From contig NQMI01000084.1 of the NCBI GenBank assembly GCA_002270565.1, forward strand, positions 1-64,000: a DNA stretch of 64,000 nt, in the 5' to 3' direction. A program made the position numbers and the translations under genes. The notes under the pieces were generated by a model. The model was given only the letters and a program-made list of their open reading frames with translations, did not search any database and was not told the DNA's origin. Shown here piece by piece: positions 22,781 through 34,930 of this stretch. This DNA comes from Stenocarpella maydis. Lineage: Eukaryota; Ascomycota; Sordariomycetes; Diaporthales; Diaporthaceae. Position 1 is the first letter of the stretch. Every line of letters starts with the position of its first letter.

Positions 22781-23277
22781 CTTACTGCGACTGCAACCAC
22801 TATTGATGTGCCAGCACGATCAGTTGCTCTCCTTTCAATGGATTATTCCGCTCGCTTCCACAGTGTTGAAGCAAACACCGAGCTCTTTGTGGTGTCACCG
22901 TGGCTTCCTTGTCGCAGCAAAACTGCCGGCTCGGACTCCCGGGTCTGGAACGATGGGCCCGGCGGGTAACCCCGAAGCTATATAGGGATTCAGTATCGTA
23001 CACCACTCAAATTATTTTTAGCGCATCCTAATTCTCTTACTCCATGTAAAGGAAATTCTGCGTTGCAAGGCCAGTTTTGTTGTTCTTCATGGATGTCTGT
23101 GCCTAGCGTACCTACTCGATTCTTGGCTTTATCTCCTTAATAATCAACTACTACTATGGTAAATCTGATAATCCTGCCGATGGCGCTGGAACTGAAATGC
23201 TTTTTCTGATGACTCTGTCGTCGGTACTGATGCATTTGAACTTCTTCTATGTTGACTTTCGTTGCATCAAAAGCATC
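22781..23277 (+). other. Intergenic between the second regulator and the P450 relic
   Basis: No gene is supported. The interval has normal composition and no visible repeats. Confidence 0.4.
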
Positions 23278-23964
23278 CCGATGGTCCCGGGCGGCTCCCT
23301 CTTGCACGGCCACCTCTATATGCTGGGACAGGACCATGCTACCCCAGCGGAGAAATGGTAAGAGGTCTATAGATGGCTAATATACCAGATAAGGCTTGGA
23401 AATAGGCGCGTGATCGTCCTCAATGGTTTCGAGGTTGCAAGGGAGTGGCTGGTCACGCGCCAAAACTACCCGATTGACAGGCCTTCGATGTAAACCCTCC
23501 ACAGACTTGTATCGAAGGTACCCGGTAATGCCCCATAGAAGCTCGCGGAAACTTTAGAGCTGACATAAAATCAACATCGACAATTGGGACCAATCCTTGG
23601 AATGAGCACACCAGGAACTAGCGGCGTGTCGTAGGCTCCTTGACAAATTCTGCAGCGATCAAAAGACTTACCGGACTGCTGGATTTGGAAACTTTATGTA
23701 TGCTTAAGGATCTTTTACATGCGAGCTAAGGAGGCAAATCGGTATCGCCCCATATTTACCAGAAACGGCTGGCACTCAACATTGTTCAGATAATCTGTTA
23801 CGCGTGGTGTTTCGGAGATATTGACGACCCTCTCCTACATCGTATTCTGGACGATGCCAAAATAATATCAAGGTATGTAGGTGCACCTAAAATCATCCTT
23901 AAACTGAGAGAGCTGATTCAGTTTATCTGCAGCTTTCGATCCAAAAATCCCAATGCACAGGATT

Positions 23965-24054
23965 ATAGATAGATAGATAGATTAAAATATTTTAACTCAT
24001 TAACGTCCTCTACTAAGCCGGACGACAGTTGGGGTCGAACTTATGCACAGGATT
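23965..24054 (-). mobile_element. Short SINE-like insertion with 12 bp target duplication
   Basis: A 78-base insert (23965-24042) splits the P450 relic and is followed by a second copy of ATGCACAGGATT (23953-23964 repeated at 24043-24054). On the minus strand it starts AAGTTCGACCCC, which resembles a Pol III B box, and ends with a (ATCT)n tail. A B box followed by a simple tail and a 12 bp target duplication is the form of a 5'-truncated SINE mobilised by LINE machinery. Removing the 90 bp restores the P450 reading QD-LIPYLRFF. Confidence 0.65.
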
Positions 24055-24995
24055 TAATACCGTATCTCAGGTTTTTCATCTTCCGAGACCAGGCCCGCGC
24101 CCCCACAGCGGGTCACGTTCGGAGCCGCGGAGACGAATGGATGGCCACCCTTCTTGAGGAGGTCCGGATGAGCGTTGTGACAGGAGACAGTAAGAACTGC
24201 GTCGCCTCCGGCTTACTCACCAATATGCAGGAGAGCCTGAACAAAGATGGGTTTCTGAGCTTAACTCCATGAAGCAATAATTTCAAACACTGATATCGGC
24301 TCTCGCAGGTGATGTCCGCACAATTCTAGGTGTCCTCATGTCTGGTGGGTTTGAGACAATACTAGCCACGGCTATTGCCGGTATTGCTTACCTGGCCAGC
24401 GCTGAAGGCTAAGCAGCATAAGAGAAAGCCTATTCGGAGCTTATTGAGGCCCCATGTGATATCGAGACAGCGTACCTGGAAGCGGTTGAGGCAGAGAAGT
24501 CTCCTTATATGGTGGCGTTCGTGCGCGAGACCCTCCGACACTGTCCTCCGCTTCACATTTTACCACCTCGACAAAAATAAAGGCTTTTGAATAGTAGGAT
24601 GCCAGTGTACCGAAGGGTGTCATGGTCCTTGTTAATGCGCAGGCCATAAACCACGGGTGATTGTTCTCATGAACCCTTCTTCCTTTCCTTTCGTTTCTGA
24701 GGCTCACTCACTCATCGCTACAGACCCAACTATCTGCGGTCCAGATGCGCAAATATTTCGGCCGGAGAGATGAACTGTTCCAGATATGGACCTTGATAAA
24801 ATGCCTGCGCCGTATCCCTTCTTACGGAGCTGGTTCTAGGGGCTGCACGGCAGTCAGCTTCTCGAATCGTATTCTGTACACCATTTTTGCTCGCCTAATC
24901 TTGACTCTTAAGATTAAGCAAAACGATAGAAAGGCTCCATATTTACACTATGTGGATTGCATGTGCACCTTTCCTCAAAAATCCATAAATAACAC

Positions 24996-25018
24996 CTACA
25001 CACACACACACACACACA
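24996..25018 (+). repeat. (CA)n microsatellite
   Basis: About ten consecutive CA units lie near the 3' end of the P450 relic. Confidence 0.9.
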
Positions 25019-25110
25019 GTGGCTGACACACTGAAAACAATGAAGACGTTACCGCTCAAGCCGCTAGACCTAAACCCTTTGAAGCTTATTTTGAAATTAG
25101 GGAGAAAGTG

Positions 25111-25794
25111 AAATTCGATGCCTGCTTGAAGCAGTCCGAGACAGGCATCCGAAATGCTACGAGCAGCATCAATGTCAGCTAACCACAAAAACGGTAGCGA
25201 GTAACGTGCTGTTCAGAATATACAAGTCGAGGGGTTCACTGCATAGAGGTGTCTTCGGCATGATATGGGCTATATGTTCCGGGAATATGGCAGGCGGTGG
25301 AGGAAGGCCTGTTCAGTAATCTCGCCCACTTGCCGCCGGCCATTGCCTTGTGCCTCCCTTGGAAGGCCTAACAATTAGCAGCGGCTGTGCAAGTGTTGCT
25401 GAAAGCTCTGGATGATCCTGGTCAAAAAATGTCTAATAAACCTTATCGGGCGTTCATCTCGCGCGCGGATGGTAGCTAGTCCTATAAGCCCTTGCCCGTC
25501 CCGGACGTGACTACGATAGGCGGAGATAAGAGTGTAAAGTGGTATTCCCAGATCAGCAGTCAGAGGTTGATTGCCAGAAGGTTAAACCAAAAGCTTGCCG
25601 GGGAATTAGTGGACGAACGACGACTCCTCATTCTACGAACTGCAGACTGACGAAGTCACGCCCACGTGCTGCACACACCAGTGGCGCATTGTTGTTTGGC
25701 TTGGCCGATGGGCTAGCCGTCTTTGAAGTTGTTTCGTCTAGCTGCAGCCACAGCCGTGCCGCCAGCCACGAGCACTTGAGTGGGATCGACAATC
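25111..25794 (+). other. Intergenic, upstream of the permease
   Basis: No gene is supported; it presumably holds the permease promoter. No repeat or TATA-like element stands out. Confidence 0.4.
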
Positions 25795-27596
25795 ATGATG
25801 GCGGTTGATAGTGAAAAGAGGGCCATTGCAGACTTGTCCTCGACACAGGACTCGGGGGAAGATGTCTCCGCCACCGTGCTGCAGAGCGGAAACGTCCTCG
25901 GTAAACCCAAGCTAACTCAAGTGTATAACAAACAGGGCTTTGCTAATGATTGGCTCAGATGATGGTCTTCAGCGCGGCCTCAAAAATCGCCATCTCATCA
26001 TGATATCATTTGGTGGCGTGGTTGGTGCGAGCATATGGTATGGGACGGGCTATGCAGTCGCATATAGCGGTCCCGTCGGAGCACTGATATGCTTCTTCAT
26101 AGTCGGCGTCGACGTCTACTTTGTGATGCAGTGTCTGGGAGAAATGAGCACGCTCTTCCCCATTCAGGGCGCCTTCATTGAGCTGGCTGGGAGATTTGTG
26201 GACCCTTCACTTGCATTTTCCCTGGGCTGGAATTATTTCTACCTATGGGTTACTAACATCGCTGGCGACTTCAACGCAAGCTCGATCATAATGGGGTACT
26301 GGACCGATAAGGTTCCGAGCTATGGCTGGATCTTAATATGGTTTGCCTTCTACCAGGTCACGTCTCTGCTTGGAGTTGTTGTTTGGGGAGAGATGGAGTT
26401 CTATTTCGCCTGCTGGAAGCTTTTTTGCATCCTGGGAGGGTTCCTCTGCGCCATTCTCCTAAACACTGGAGCCATCGGCGGCGAGTATATAGGATTCAGA
26501 TTCTGGAGGGACCCAGGCCCTATTGCCAACGGCATCAATGGCTTTGGGCAGTGCTTCCTGCTCGCTGCGGTCTACTATTGCGGAACAGAGATGCTGGCCC
26601 TCACAGCTGCAGAGTCTAAAAACCCGACAAAAGACCTGCCAAGGGCTATCAAGCAGACTTTCTGGAGAGTCTTGATCATATTCATGTCAGTCAAGTCACC
26701 AAAATCTCCCACTCTCCAACGGAAGCTTGCCGCTGACTGCTCATCACAGGGGCCTGGTCTTTTTTGCAGGTATCATCGTACCATCAAACAGCCCTGACCT
26801 CCTCACAGCTGCCACCAGGTCCGGAAAATCACCCTGGACCATAGCCTTTGTGAATGCTGGGGCGCCCCAAATGGGCCACGTGGTTAATGTCGTTATGTAT
26901 GCGCTTCCCTGTTCTTTTGGCCCAGAGCGTCCTCTGACATTTCCGCCATTCAGGATCACGGCTCAGTTGTCCTCGATGAATTCGGCCCTTTACGTCGCAT
27001 CTCGAAGTCTGGTCTCCCTAGCAAAAGCAGGCCGCGCACCCAAGTTCTTCGCCAAGACCACCAAGAATGGAACCCCAGCAAACGCGCTTATCTTTTCAAA
27101 TGTCCTCGGTCTCGTCTCCATGCTCAACTACAAGGCCGGGCCGGGCAAGGTCTTTAGCTACCTCACAAGTATCAGCGGCTCGGCTACCTACATTGCATGG
27201 GCTGTCATAGGCGTGACTCATATGCGATTTCGCAAAGGCTGGATCGCACAGGGGAACCGAGTTGAAGATCTACCCTTTCGCGCCTTGTGGTACCCGTACG
27301 GCACCATTTTTGTCATCGGGATCAATACTCTTCTTGTCTTCATTGCAGGTTACAGCGTGTTCATCGGAGGATTTGATGCCGTTGGTTTTGTCATAAACTA
27401 CATTGTGGTCGCCGTCTTTGTTGTACTGTTTTGTGGTTGGAAAATTGTTAAGAGAACGAAGGTTGTACCACTCATGGATATCGATCTTAACACTGGAAGG
27501 AGGCAGTTCTCGAGGGCTACGAATAGCATCGATGAGGACGTGGAGAAGAGGGAGATTCCTTGGTATTTCAAGGTCAAGCGCTTTGTATTTGCCTAA
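25795..27596 (+). CDS. Amino-acid permease, fungal APC/YAT family
   Basis: The predicted product is about 540 aa, a proton-coupled amino-acid transporter of the plasma membrane. Exons are 25795-25900, 25959-26685, 26750-26896 and 26954-27596, with GTAAAC, GTCAGT and GTATGC donors and CAG acceptors; all phases close. The N-terminal cytosolic tail leads to the family signature GLKNRHLIMISFGGVVGASI in the first helix, where yeast GAP1-type proteins read similarly. Later marks are MQCLGEMSTLFPI, the EMLALTAAESKNPTKDLPRA loop that follows helix 6, VPSNSPDLL and LSSMNSALYVASRSL. Around twelve hydrophobic segments are visible, so the protein looks complete. It is transcribed in the same direction as the FAD oxidoreductase and aminotransferase. 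The substrate could be an amino acid, GABA or a polyamine-like compound; sequence alone does not decide. Confidence 0.9.
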
Positions 27597-28960
27597 AATT
27601 AGTGCTATTGTGGCAATAGCAGTGTGCAACAGCACACTGGTGGGCTAGCGCTACAGCTACCATACTGTAGCCAGAGGACGTAGTTGCTTACTCAGCAACC
27701 ACTACCCTCTATATAAGCCCGAGATAGCTGGCGGGCTACGCCCACTATACCCACTACTCCTAGATAGAGAATTTTAACCATAACCCCTAATTATATTGCA
27801 ATATGTGACCCAGCCAACACTGATCAGTAGTTGCAAGGGCGACCACAGATTAGTAAGGTTGAAGAGACAGGCCTTCGCTGCTTGATAGTGGCTGTACTAA
27901 TGGTACTAATAGTACCGCCCCTTAAAGAGACTTCAGCGGATTCCGTGATAATACTATAGTGGACTTCAACGATATCATTATTACCCATCATAAGGCAAAG
28001 AGGGCTCTATATGCGCTACGCTATACTCCATCTTCATTAAACGCACGTTCATTACGCCCTAAGTATCGTTGGAAGGCAACCACGGAATATGGATACTGCA
28101 CAATGTTGCTAACCCCCGCTACTCTTAAAGACAATGCTGAAGATATCACTACTTCAGCACCCATCGGCAATCAACCGGCAATAACCCCAGCAACAGCTAT
28201 ACCAACCGAGGTTAACTCTACCAGCCGGCACATCTTCACTACCCCCTGCTAACAAGCTTACCCCTACACACTTACTACCCCTTGTCACCATTTATTTAAC
28301 CCCTATTTTGCTCTAGCACACCCCTATTATCAACTATACAACCCATATATCATAATAGCTAGCGAAGATAACACCCCTATGCTATTAGCATTAATAACTA
28401 TACTAGCGGGTGCTACCGGTCTTAGCCTAATTAACTTGTAAGATATAATTAAGGAAACATTACTTAAGGAAGCTGCTGCTAAATCAGGTCTTAACGCCAA
28501 CCTATAGGGAATAGACCCAGATCCAGAGGCCCTAAGTAACCCAAGACAACATATAATGCACCTGAGTACCTATGTGCAATGGCGCCATTAAGCATACGCA
28601 AGACTTACTAGCTAAGATATCTATAAGGAGTTCAAGAATAACTTCTAGGGTTAGAAAGAACCAGCATTTAAGGCAGTCCATCACGATATTCTCTCAGCCC
28701 TTAAGAAGATGCTATAATGTAAAGGGATACACCTACAGGTTAACGATAATATAAAGGCCTTTATAAAACTATTAGAGTCAGAATCCCTGCCAAGAGCCCC
28801 AGCATCTATATAACACTAGTATTAATAAATAATTTGGTTAAAGAGATATTATAATTATGTCCCTTTTAATAACAATAGATCGTTTGAAGGATACGCACTA
28901 GTATTAAGCAACAACCGGAGAACAGGCCTAAGTACTCAGGGACCTATACTGCAACCTACT
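27597..28960 (+). other. AT-rich 5' region of the Copia element, LTR-like start without a visible partner
   Basis: Near 27625-27730 lies a segment with a TATA-like CTATATAAGCCC, as in an LTR promoter. I could not find a matching copy at the 3' side, so the LTR is unconfirmed. The remainder to 28960 is AT-rich with many stops; some of it probably encodes the N-terminal part of the element's Gag frame. Confidence 0.4.
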
Positions 28961-31900
28961 GCACCAGCCATACCCGAACCTCAACCACCATCCTATTAGC
29001 CACATGGCGTCTATGCCTTTAAGACCTCTAACGGCTACGAGTCATCACCCAAGTAGGAAGAATTCCGAGTGTCCTATGAGAAGTATATAACAATCCCTCC
29101 AGTACCGCTAAATGGTATACCATTGGAGAAAGGGATATCCGCCAACTTAGCTAAATACTACTCGGACAACAAGAAGTTCACCGGGGCAACGGATGAAGTA
29201 CTTAATGATAAGATTCATCTTTTTTATAATGTCTGCAAGAATAATCACCTGTACCCTACCCACTTCCGGATAGCATTACCCACAATATTAAAGGGCGAGG
29301 CTAAGGACTTTTATATCCAGTTGATTACAGATAGAGATACCTTTGCTATAGCATATGCCAAACTCAAGCAACAATTTAATACAGACAGCAGACAACAAGT
29401 ATATTTAACCGCGTGGAATACCACTACTTTTACATTAATACAGCAAAGAAACAAGAACAAAACCCTGTTAGAAGTAGTAGAGATTCTAATTAAAAACATA
29501 AAGCAATACACTTAAATACTTAGCTATAAAGGAGCACTTGGAGACAAACCACTATATAACAACCTTATACGCGCAATATATGGTATACCTAAGTTCTACT
29601 ACATTGAGGTAATGGCCCCGGCTACTGCCAATAAAGCATGTAATATGCTCCATCATTATGCTACATCATCAGGACCTCAGCACCCCTCCCGGCAATACAC
29701 TATAGGGCAAGGCAATAATAATTGGCTAAATGGCAACTATAATGATAAGGAAGATCAGGGTAATAATGAGTACTTTAACTACCCTGGTGATAACTACTTT
29801 TATCACTCTGAGCACCCTAATAATGACTAGTACTACCTGGACCGCCAGTATAATAATGACTGGCGGCGCAGAGGCAACTACTTATAAGGCTCTGCATATG
29901 GGCGATACCCCCCGGGATGAGGCAACTACTATCCCTAAAGCAACTATCGCCCCCAGGGCAACTTCCAACCACCCCCTAGAGGAGACAACTACCCATACGG
30001 AAGGTGCAGGAGAGATAACCCCCCAGATAAAAAAAGGTGCTATATCTGCTAGAAGGAGGGGTATTGGTTATTAAATCACTCCTTCCAAGAGCGCCAGAGG
30101 GCTAAGGGCATGTATATATATATATATAGTAGCTCAGATAAGGAATTCTACTTGTTTCTTATTAACTATAAGAGCATCAACTATAAGAGCAACAATTAAG
30201 AAAGCACCAGTATGTTTATCAGCAGTGCTAAAAGCCGTAAAAACTACACATAATTAGTAGACCAAGCCTTCCTCCATACTTTTAGCATTAATAATAATGA
30301 GGAGGATTAGGATAACCCCGGCCCTATAACTGGTGGGAACAACGTTAATATCAGCAACACTAAGACCAGCGAAGGAGCCAGCAGTATTAAGGAGGTCTTT
30401 ATAATAGATAACTACTCGCGTTAGCATTTCCAAGGGATTCTCCCAGATACTAGCGCAGCCAACTACTCCACTATTAGGCACAACCAATATACTGTGCTGC
30501 GGCAACTTATGCCTATCACTCTTGATACATCCCGCGCAGGAGAAGCAACAGTCCGCTTTAGGCCAGGAGAACTACTATAGTTAATAGGGGCAACTATAGT
30601 TAATATAATAGCTAGCAACTTAACATTCCACATAATAAAGATACTAACCCCCTTCCTCTTATATATACAAGACATAAATACACACTCACTCTTTATGCAG
30701 AACACAACTAATGAAGTCATATAATATAAGTCAAATTAGCAGCACAAGAGGATATTTCCTATTACTTAGAAGTGGGGATATCCATGGTTCCTTATAGATA
30801 TCAATAAGGGTAGCAACGCCCACATTCTCTTCCTCACGGAAACCGAGTTACAGCAACTATACAGACAATTTGGGCACCCATCAGTTAAGAGGCTCTCTCG
30901 GCTACTAGCGGGCGCTAGCCACAATATTAATTCCTCAGCACTAAAGGCTATTACTAAGTTCTGCCACCATTACCAAATGCACTCTCCCGCACCCCAGAGA
31001 TTCAAGTTTAACCTCCATAATGATATTAACTTTAACTATAAAGTTATTATAGATGTGATATACTTAATAGGGCTCCCTATACTACATGTTGTTAACTTAG
31101 CCACCTCCTTCCAAGCCAGACGATTCTTGGCTTCTCTCTCCACCAAAGATACATAAGAAGCCCTACAGAGCTACTGGATTAATACATACATAGGTCCCCC
31201 AGACCATCTTATATTCAATACGGGGACTAACTTTGCTTCCAGCGAGTTCAAGAGTACTATATATATCATAGGGATTACGTGTAAATAAATACCCATGGAA
31301 GCATACTAGTTAATTAGTAAAGTAAAGCGATATTACGCTCCTTTATGCAAGGCTTTTAATATATTATATGCTAAGTTGTTAACTATATTTACTAAAGAAG
31401 CTATACTATAGGCAAGCTTTAGTGTAGTTAACAATATAGTTGGCCCGGACGGTCTTATGCCAACTCTCCTTATATTTAGAGTATACCCGCGTATAATAGA
31501 GGACTCAGCCCCTATGCTATTTACTCTAAAGAGAGCTGAGGCAGTATAGAAGGTAATAAAGGAGGTTAGGAAAATCAATGCTGCACGCAAAATTAGCAAA
31601 GCATTATATATAAGGAACAGCCTAATTATATTAGAAGTCTTAAGCCTACCACTCTAGAGTAAAGTTTAGGTATGGAGAGAAAAGACTGGGTAGTAAGGCC
31701 CATATAAACTGCTCTCTATTAATAACTATAATATAATAATCAACCTTCCTAATGGACCAGTTATCTTTCAGTCAACCCTTATATAGCCGTACTATTGTGA
31801 TGAAGAAGAACCTCTTGATCTGCCGGACCCTAATAATACTCTAAAGGAGCTAGTATACTTCAAGCTAGACCCTATATCAATTATTCCTAACCCGGTAGTC

Positions 31901-33682
31901 CCTTAACAATGAGAATAGCCACGGGGGGCCAAGAGCAGGAAGAAGGCGGTTATCGTTACAGATAACGATAATAATAGCGCTACTACTGCTGATAATATAG
32001 AAGATAAAATCACCGCTTATATATTCCTCACCCCACGCAAAGTCGAGAACTACAAGCTTGCTCTAAAGCTCCGCCAAGATGGCATCATTACTACCCCAGG
32101 CAACCCCTTTAAAGAGTCAGATAATAAGGAAGTATCCAAGCTAATCGGCTAAGGAGTGTTCCGGTTCAAGCGGTTTGATGAGCGGAAGCATAAAGGAATC
32201 CAAATCTTTAAATCTCGCATTATCAAGGAGATTAAGGGCAAAACTAAGAAGCCATATAAGAAGTCCCGCCTTATTATTACCAGATTTAGTAACCTTATAA
32301 AGCATAAGATCCTTATATAGTTACCAACGGTATAACGTACAAGTTATTAACTTCTCATTGCTCTTATGCCTATATTAATGACTAAGGGACTACATCTTGA
32401 GCTCCGTGATATTACTTAGGCCTATCCATAGTTAAAATCCACGCTTAAGAGGCCCATTCTATGCTACCTTCCCCCTAAAATAAGGGGCAAATACCCGGCC
32501 GGCATAATTATAAGGGTAATCAAGCCCTTATATAGCATTATAAAAGCCGGTATGCACTAGTGGGCCACATACCACAAGCACTACATTAAGAAGCTGGGGA
32601 TAATTGTATCTGCGTACGACCCGTGCCTCTTGATAGCTGACTATAGCAGTAAGAACATCTTTAGTATTACCGCTATATAGACTAATGATACTCTTACCTT
32701 TTATACCTCGGCCTTTTTAGAGCTTAAAAAACAGAAGATTAAGGAGGAGGAGATCTGCTGCAAGCTAAAGGACAGGCTAACTCCTGAGAAATTACTAGAC
32801 TTCAACGGCATAAAGATCACGATATTACACAACGGCATTGTATATCTCAGACAGAAGGGCCAAGGGGCAAAGATACAGCCAGTTAACTATATGGCTGAAG
32901 ACCGCGCTTAATAGTATATAGAGCAGCACACAAAAGGAGCATATCTAGCTTCTATTTGCTACCCGGAAGCAGCATTTAACCTCTCTATTACGGCTTAAAT
33001 CCAAGACCCCAAAGAAGAAGACTATACCAAGTTGAATAAGCGGCTAAAGTAGCAAGCAGATTACCTTAGCTATAGTCTTGACTATATTCCTCTAGACCTT
33101 ATGGCAGCCAAGTTGATAATCTTCGTAAACGGATCTTTTGCTAACAATAAGGACCTTAGTTCTCAGATTAGCTATATAATTGCCCTAGTAAATAAAGCGC
33201 AAGCCAAGCAACCGTCTACATAAGAGATCACTGGGAATATCCTCCATTAGTCATTAACCAAGTACAAGAGGGTTACGCATAGCATACTTGCTTCTAAGAT
33301 CTACAGCATAGTTAATAGCTTTAATATAGGGATCATAATAGCTGCTACTTTCCGCCAAATTACCACGCACTTAAACCTGCCAGAGATCCCTCTTATCATC
33401 TATATAGATTCCTACTCTTTATATAAGTATCTGGTTAAGCTAGGGATGATAAAAGAGAAGCGCCTTATAATTAACGTAATAGCGTTAAGGCAGTTATACG
33501 AGAAGCATGAGATTTATAAGATCCGGTGGATTACTGGGGACTATAACCCAGCAGATGCCTTCATAAAGAGTACCCCAAATAAGGCATTAGAACGCCTTAT
33601 CAACAACAATACCCTCATCATCAAGGTAAAAGGATATATAGACCGTAGCCAGCTAGCGACAACAACCCCTTCCTCTACCTAA
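28961..33682 (+). pseudogene. Ty1/Copia gag-pol polyprotein, stop-riddled but apparently in one frame
   Basis: One plus-strand frame reads through almost the whole Copia order with premature stops. Gag at 29069-29515 is open (YEKYITIPPVPLNGIPLEKG). A zinc-knuckle-like CYIC..EG at ~30038 follows, then the GAG-pre-integrase FGHPSVKRLSRLL (~30868), the integrase core YLIGLPILHVVNLATSFQAR and YIGPPDHLIFNTGTNFASSE (~31060-31250), reverse transcriptase pieces such as LHLELRDIT and AYDPCLLIADYSSKNIF (~32390-32660), and RNase H with IRWITGDYNPADAF (~33520). Gag, knuckle, integrase and RNase H starts checked share the same codon phase. Many stops fall where Gln or Trp is expected (CAG to TAG), the RIP signature. 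This encodes retrotransposition proteins but cannot now make a full product. Confidence 0.85.
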
Positions 33683-34870
33683 ACACCATGCAAGGGATCA
33701 CAACAATTGCTATAAGAACAGCTATACACTAACTTGCCCAGCAAAGACCACAACCTACAGCAGTTAACTAACCAACGCAACTTGGTCGGCAAAGCCACGC
33801 ACACCAACACCGCCCTACCCCATGGGGGAGGACCACCAATCATCACCACCCTAAGCCCCAAATGGCAGTCAACAAGTACCCTAAGACATAAAAAGGGATC
33901 ACACAATACCGGCAACCAGCAAAACTTCATATCCCCATCAATTAGTTACCTGCATCTTACCCTAACGAGCTACACAGTTAGCCAATCTATAGTTCAAATC
34001 CATCCCAAGGGCGAGACCTTATAGCCAAGATTTTTACAGTAGTGCCTATGCACTAAGGGTTTAAGTAACAAGGGTTACCACTATCCCACGGGCACTTAAG
34101 TTGCCAGCTATATTATATCAAGCATCCCCAATCGAGATTTCGCGATCTCAACTCCTACTCAACATATATTTTACATACTTATCCAGAGCAACATCAAACA
34201 GTGCACGCTCTACTACGCATTTGCTAAGAAGTTAGCTCCAATATACCATTCATTACTATTTACTACAATCCCTACCTAACCCAACTACTGCTTCCTCTAC
34301 CCCTACCAACTCTTAATATTAGCCTCTAATGGAGAGGGCTTTTATCAATTGAGTTATCATCAAACCCTATTGCTAATGTCTGCCGCCGGAAGATAGTTGA
34401 TCTGCACTATACCCAATTTAGCCAATTATCAACACTCAGTCAGGGGGAGAGAGGGTCCAGAGATCCGGGTCCAGGAGGCCAGATAGTTATTATTCCAGTT
34501 CCAGGGTATCCAGACAATTATTGTTCCAGTTCCGGGCAAATCCTTATTCAACCTATAGCCTACAGGCAAAGGAATCACGAGTCCTTATCACGCATTTCTT
34601 TTACAACCCTTAAGTACCAGAGATAATAAATAAGCGGTACAAATTGTTAAGAGCGGACATTTTATATGGGAATAGCACTACATTATACCGGACCGTACAA
34701 TTGTATGCTCTCAGCTTCCAGGGGAAGCAGAGACCACCATAACACGCCAGGTCTTTCCGAGTGCCTATATTTCATAGGCACTTAGCACAACGGTACACGT
34801 GACGAACTCAACAAAGGGACTGGCACAGCCAACAAGCAGCAGTAGTATAGGGATTTGGTGACAAATGCGG
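33683..34870 (+). other. 3' non-coding part of the Copia element with purine-rich tract
   Basis: After the RNase H stop there is normal to AT-rich non-coding DNA. A purine-rich tract GGGGGAGAGAGGGT at 34443-34456 resembles a polypurine tract that would precede a 3' LTR. The LTR itself could not be delimited. Short inverted word GTGCCTAT..ATAGGCAC occurs near 34762-34781. Confidence 0.4.
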
Positions 34871-34892
34871 TAATTTCTTTTGTTTTTCCTTG

Positions 34893-34930
34893 AAATGGCG
34901 AGAGCGTGGGTTCAACCCCACGCCTGGGAC
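34893..34930 (+). other. tRNA-like T-arm / B-box fragment with T-run
   Basis: The sequence GCGTGGGTTCAACCCCACGC forms a 5-6 bp stem around TTCAACC, as in a tRNA T-arm, and is followed by CTGGGAC and a run of nine T, a Pol III stop. No complementary acceptor strand (GTCCCAG) was found upstream, so it is not a whole tRNA. It may be a tRNA fragment or part of a SINE. Confidence 0.5.

Larger units (their letters stand above)
23278..25110 (+). pseudogene. Cytochrome P450 pseudogene, CYP504-like
   Basis: Translating with breaks gives a P450 in order: LLHGHLYMLGQDHATPAEKW (from ~23300), LGNRRVIVLNGFEVAREWL and YPIDRPSM followed by TAA at ~23510, YQKRLALNIVQ near 23760, the I-helix-region text SGGFETILATAIAGIAYLA near 24340-24400, the K-helix VRETLRH with its ExxR (24520-24545), VPKGVMVLVNAQAINH near 24610, and the haem loop YGAGSRGCTA (24824-24853). 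The order and wording recall fungal phenylacetate-hydroxylase-type P450s (CYP504), which act in the ER on aromatic substrates. In-frame stops, at least one frame change just before the haem loop, and an inserted SINE-like piece at 23965-24054 make it non-functional. It sits inside the catabolic gene group, so a former hydroxylation step may have been lost. Family assignment is from memory. Confidence 0.78.
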
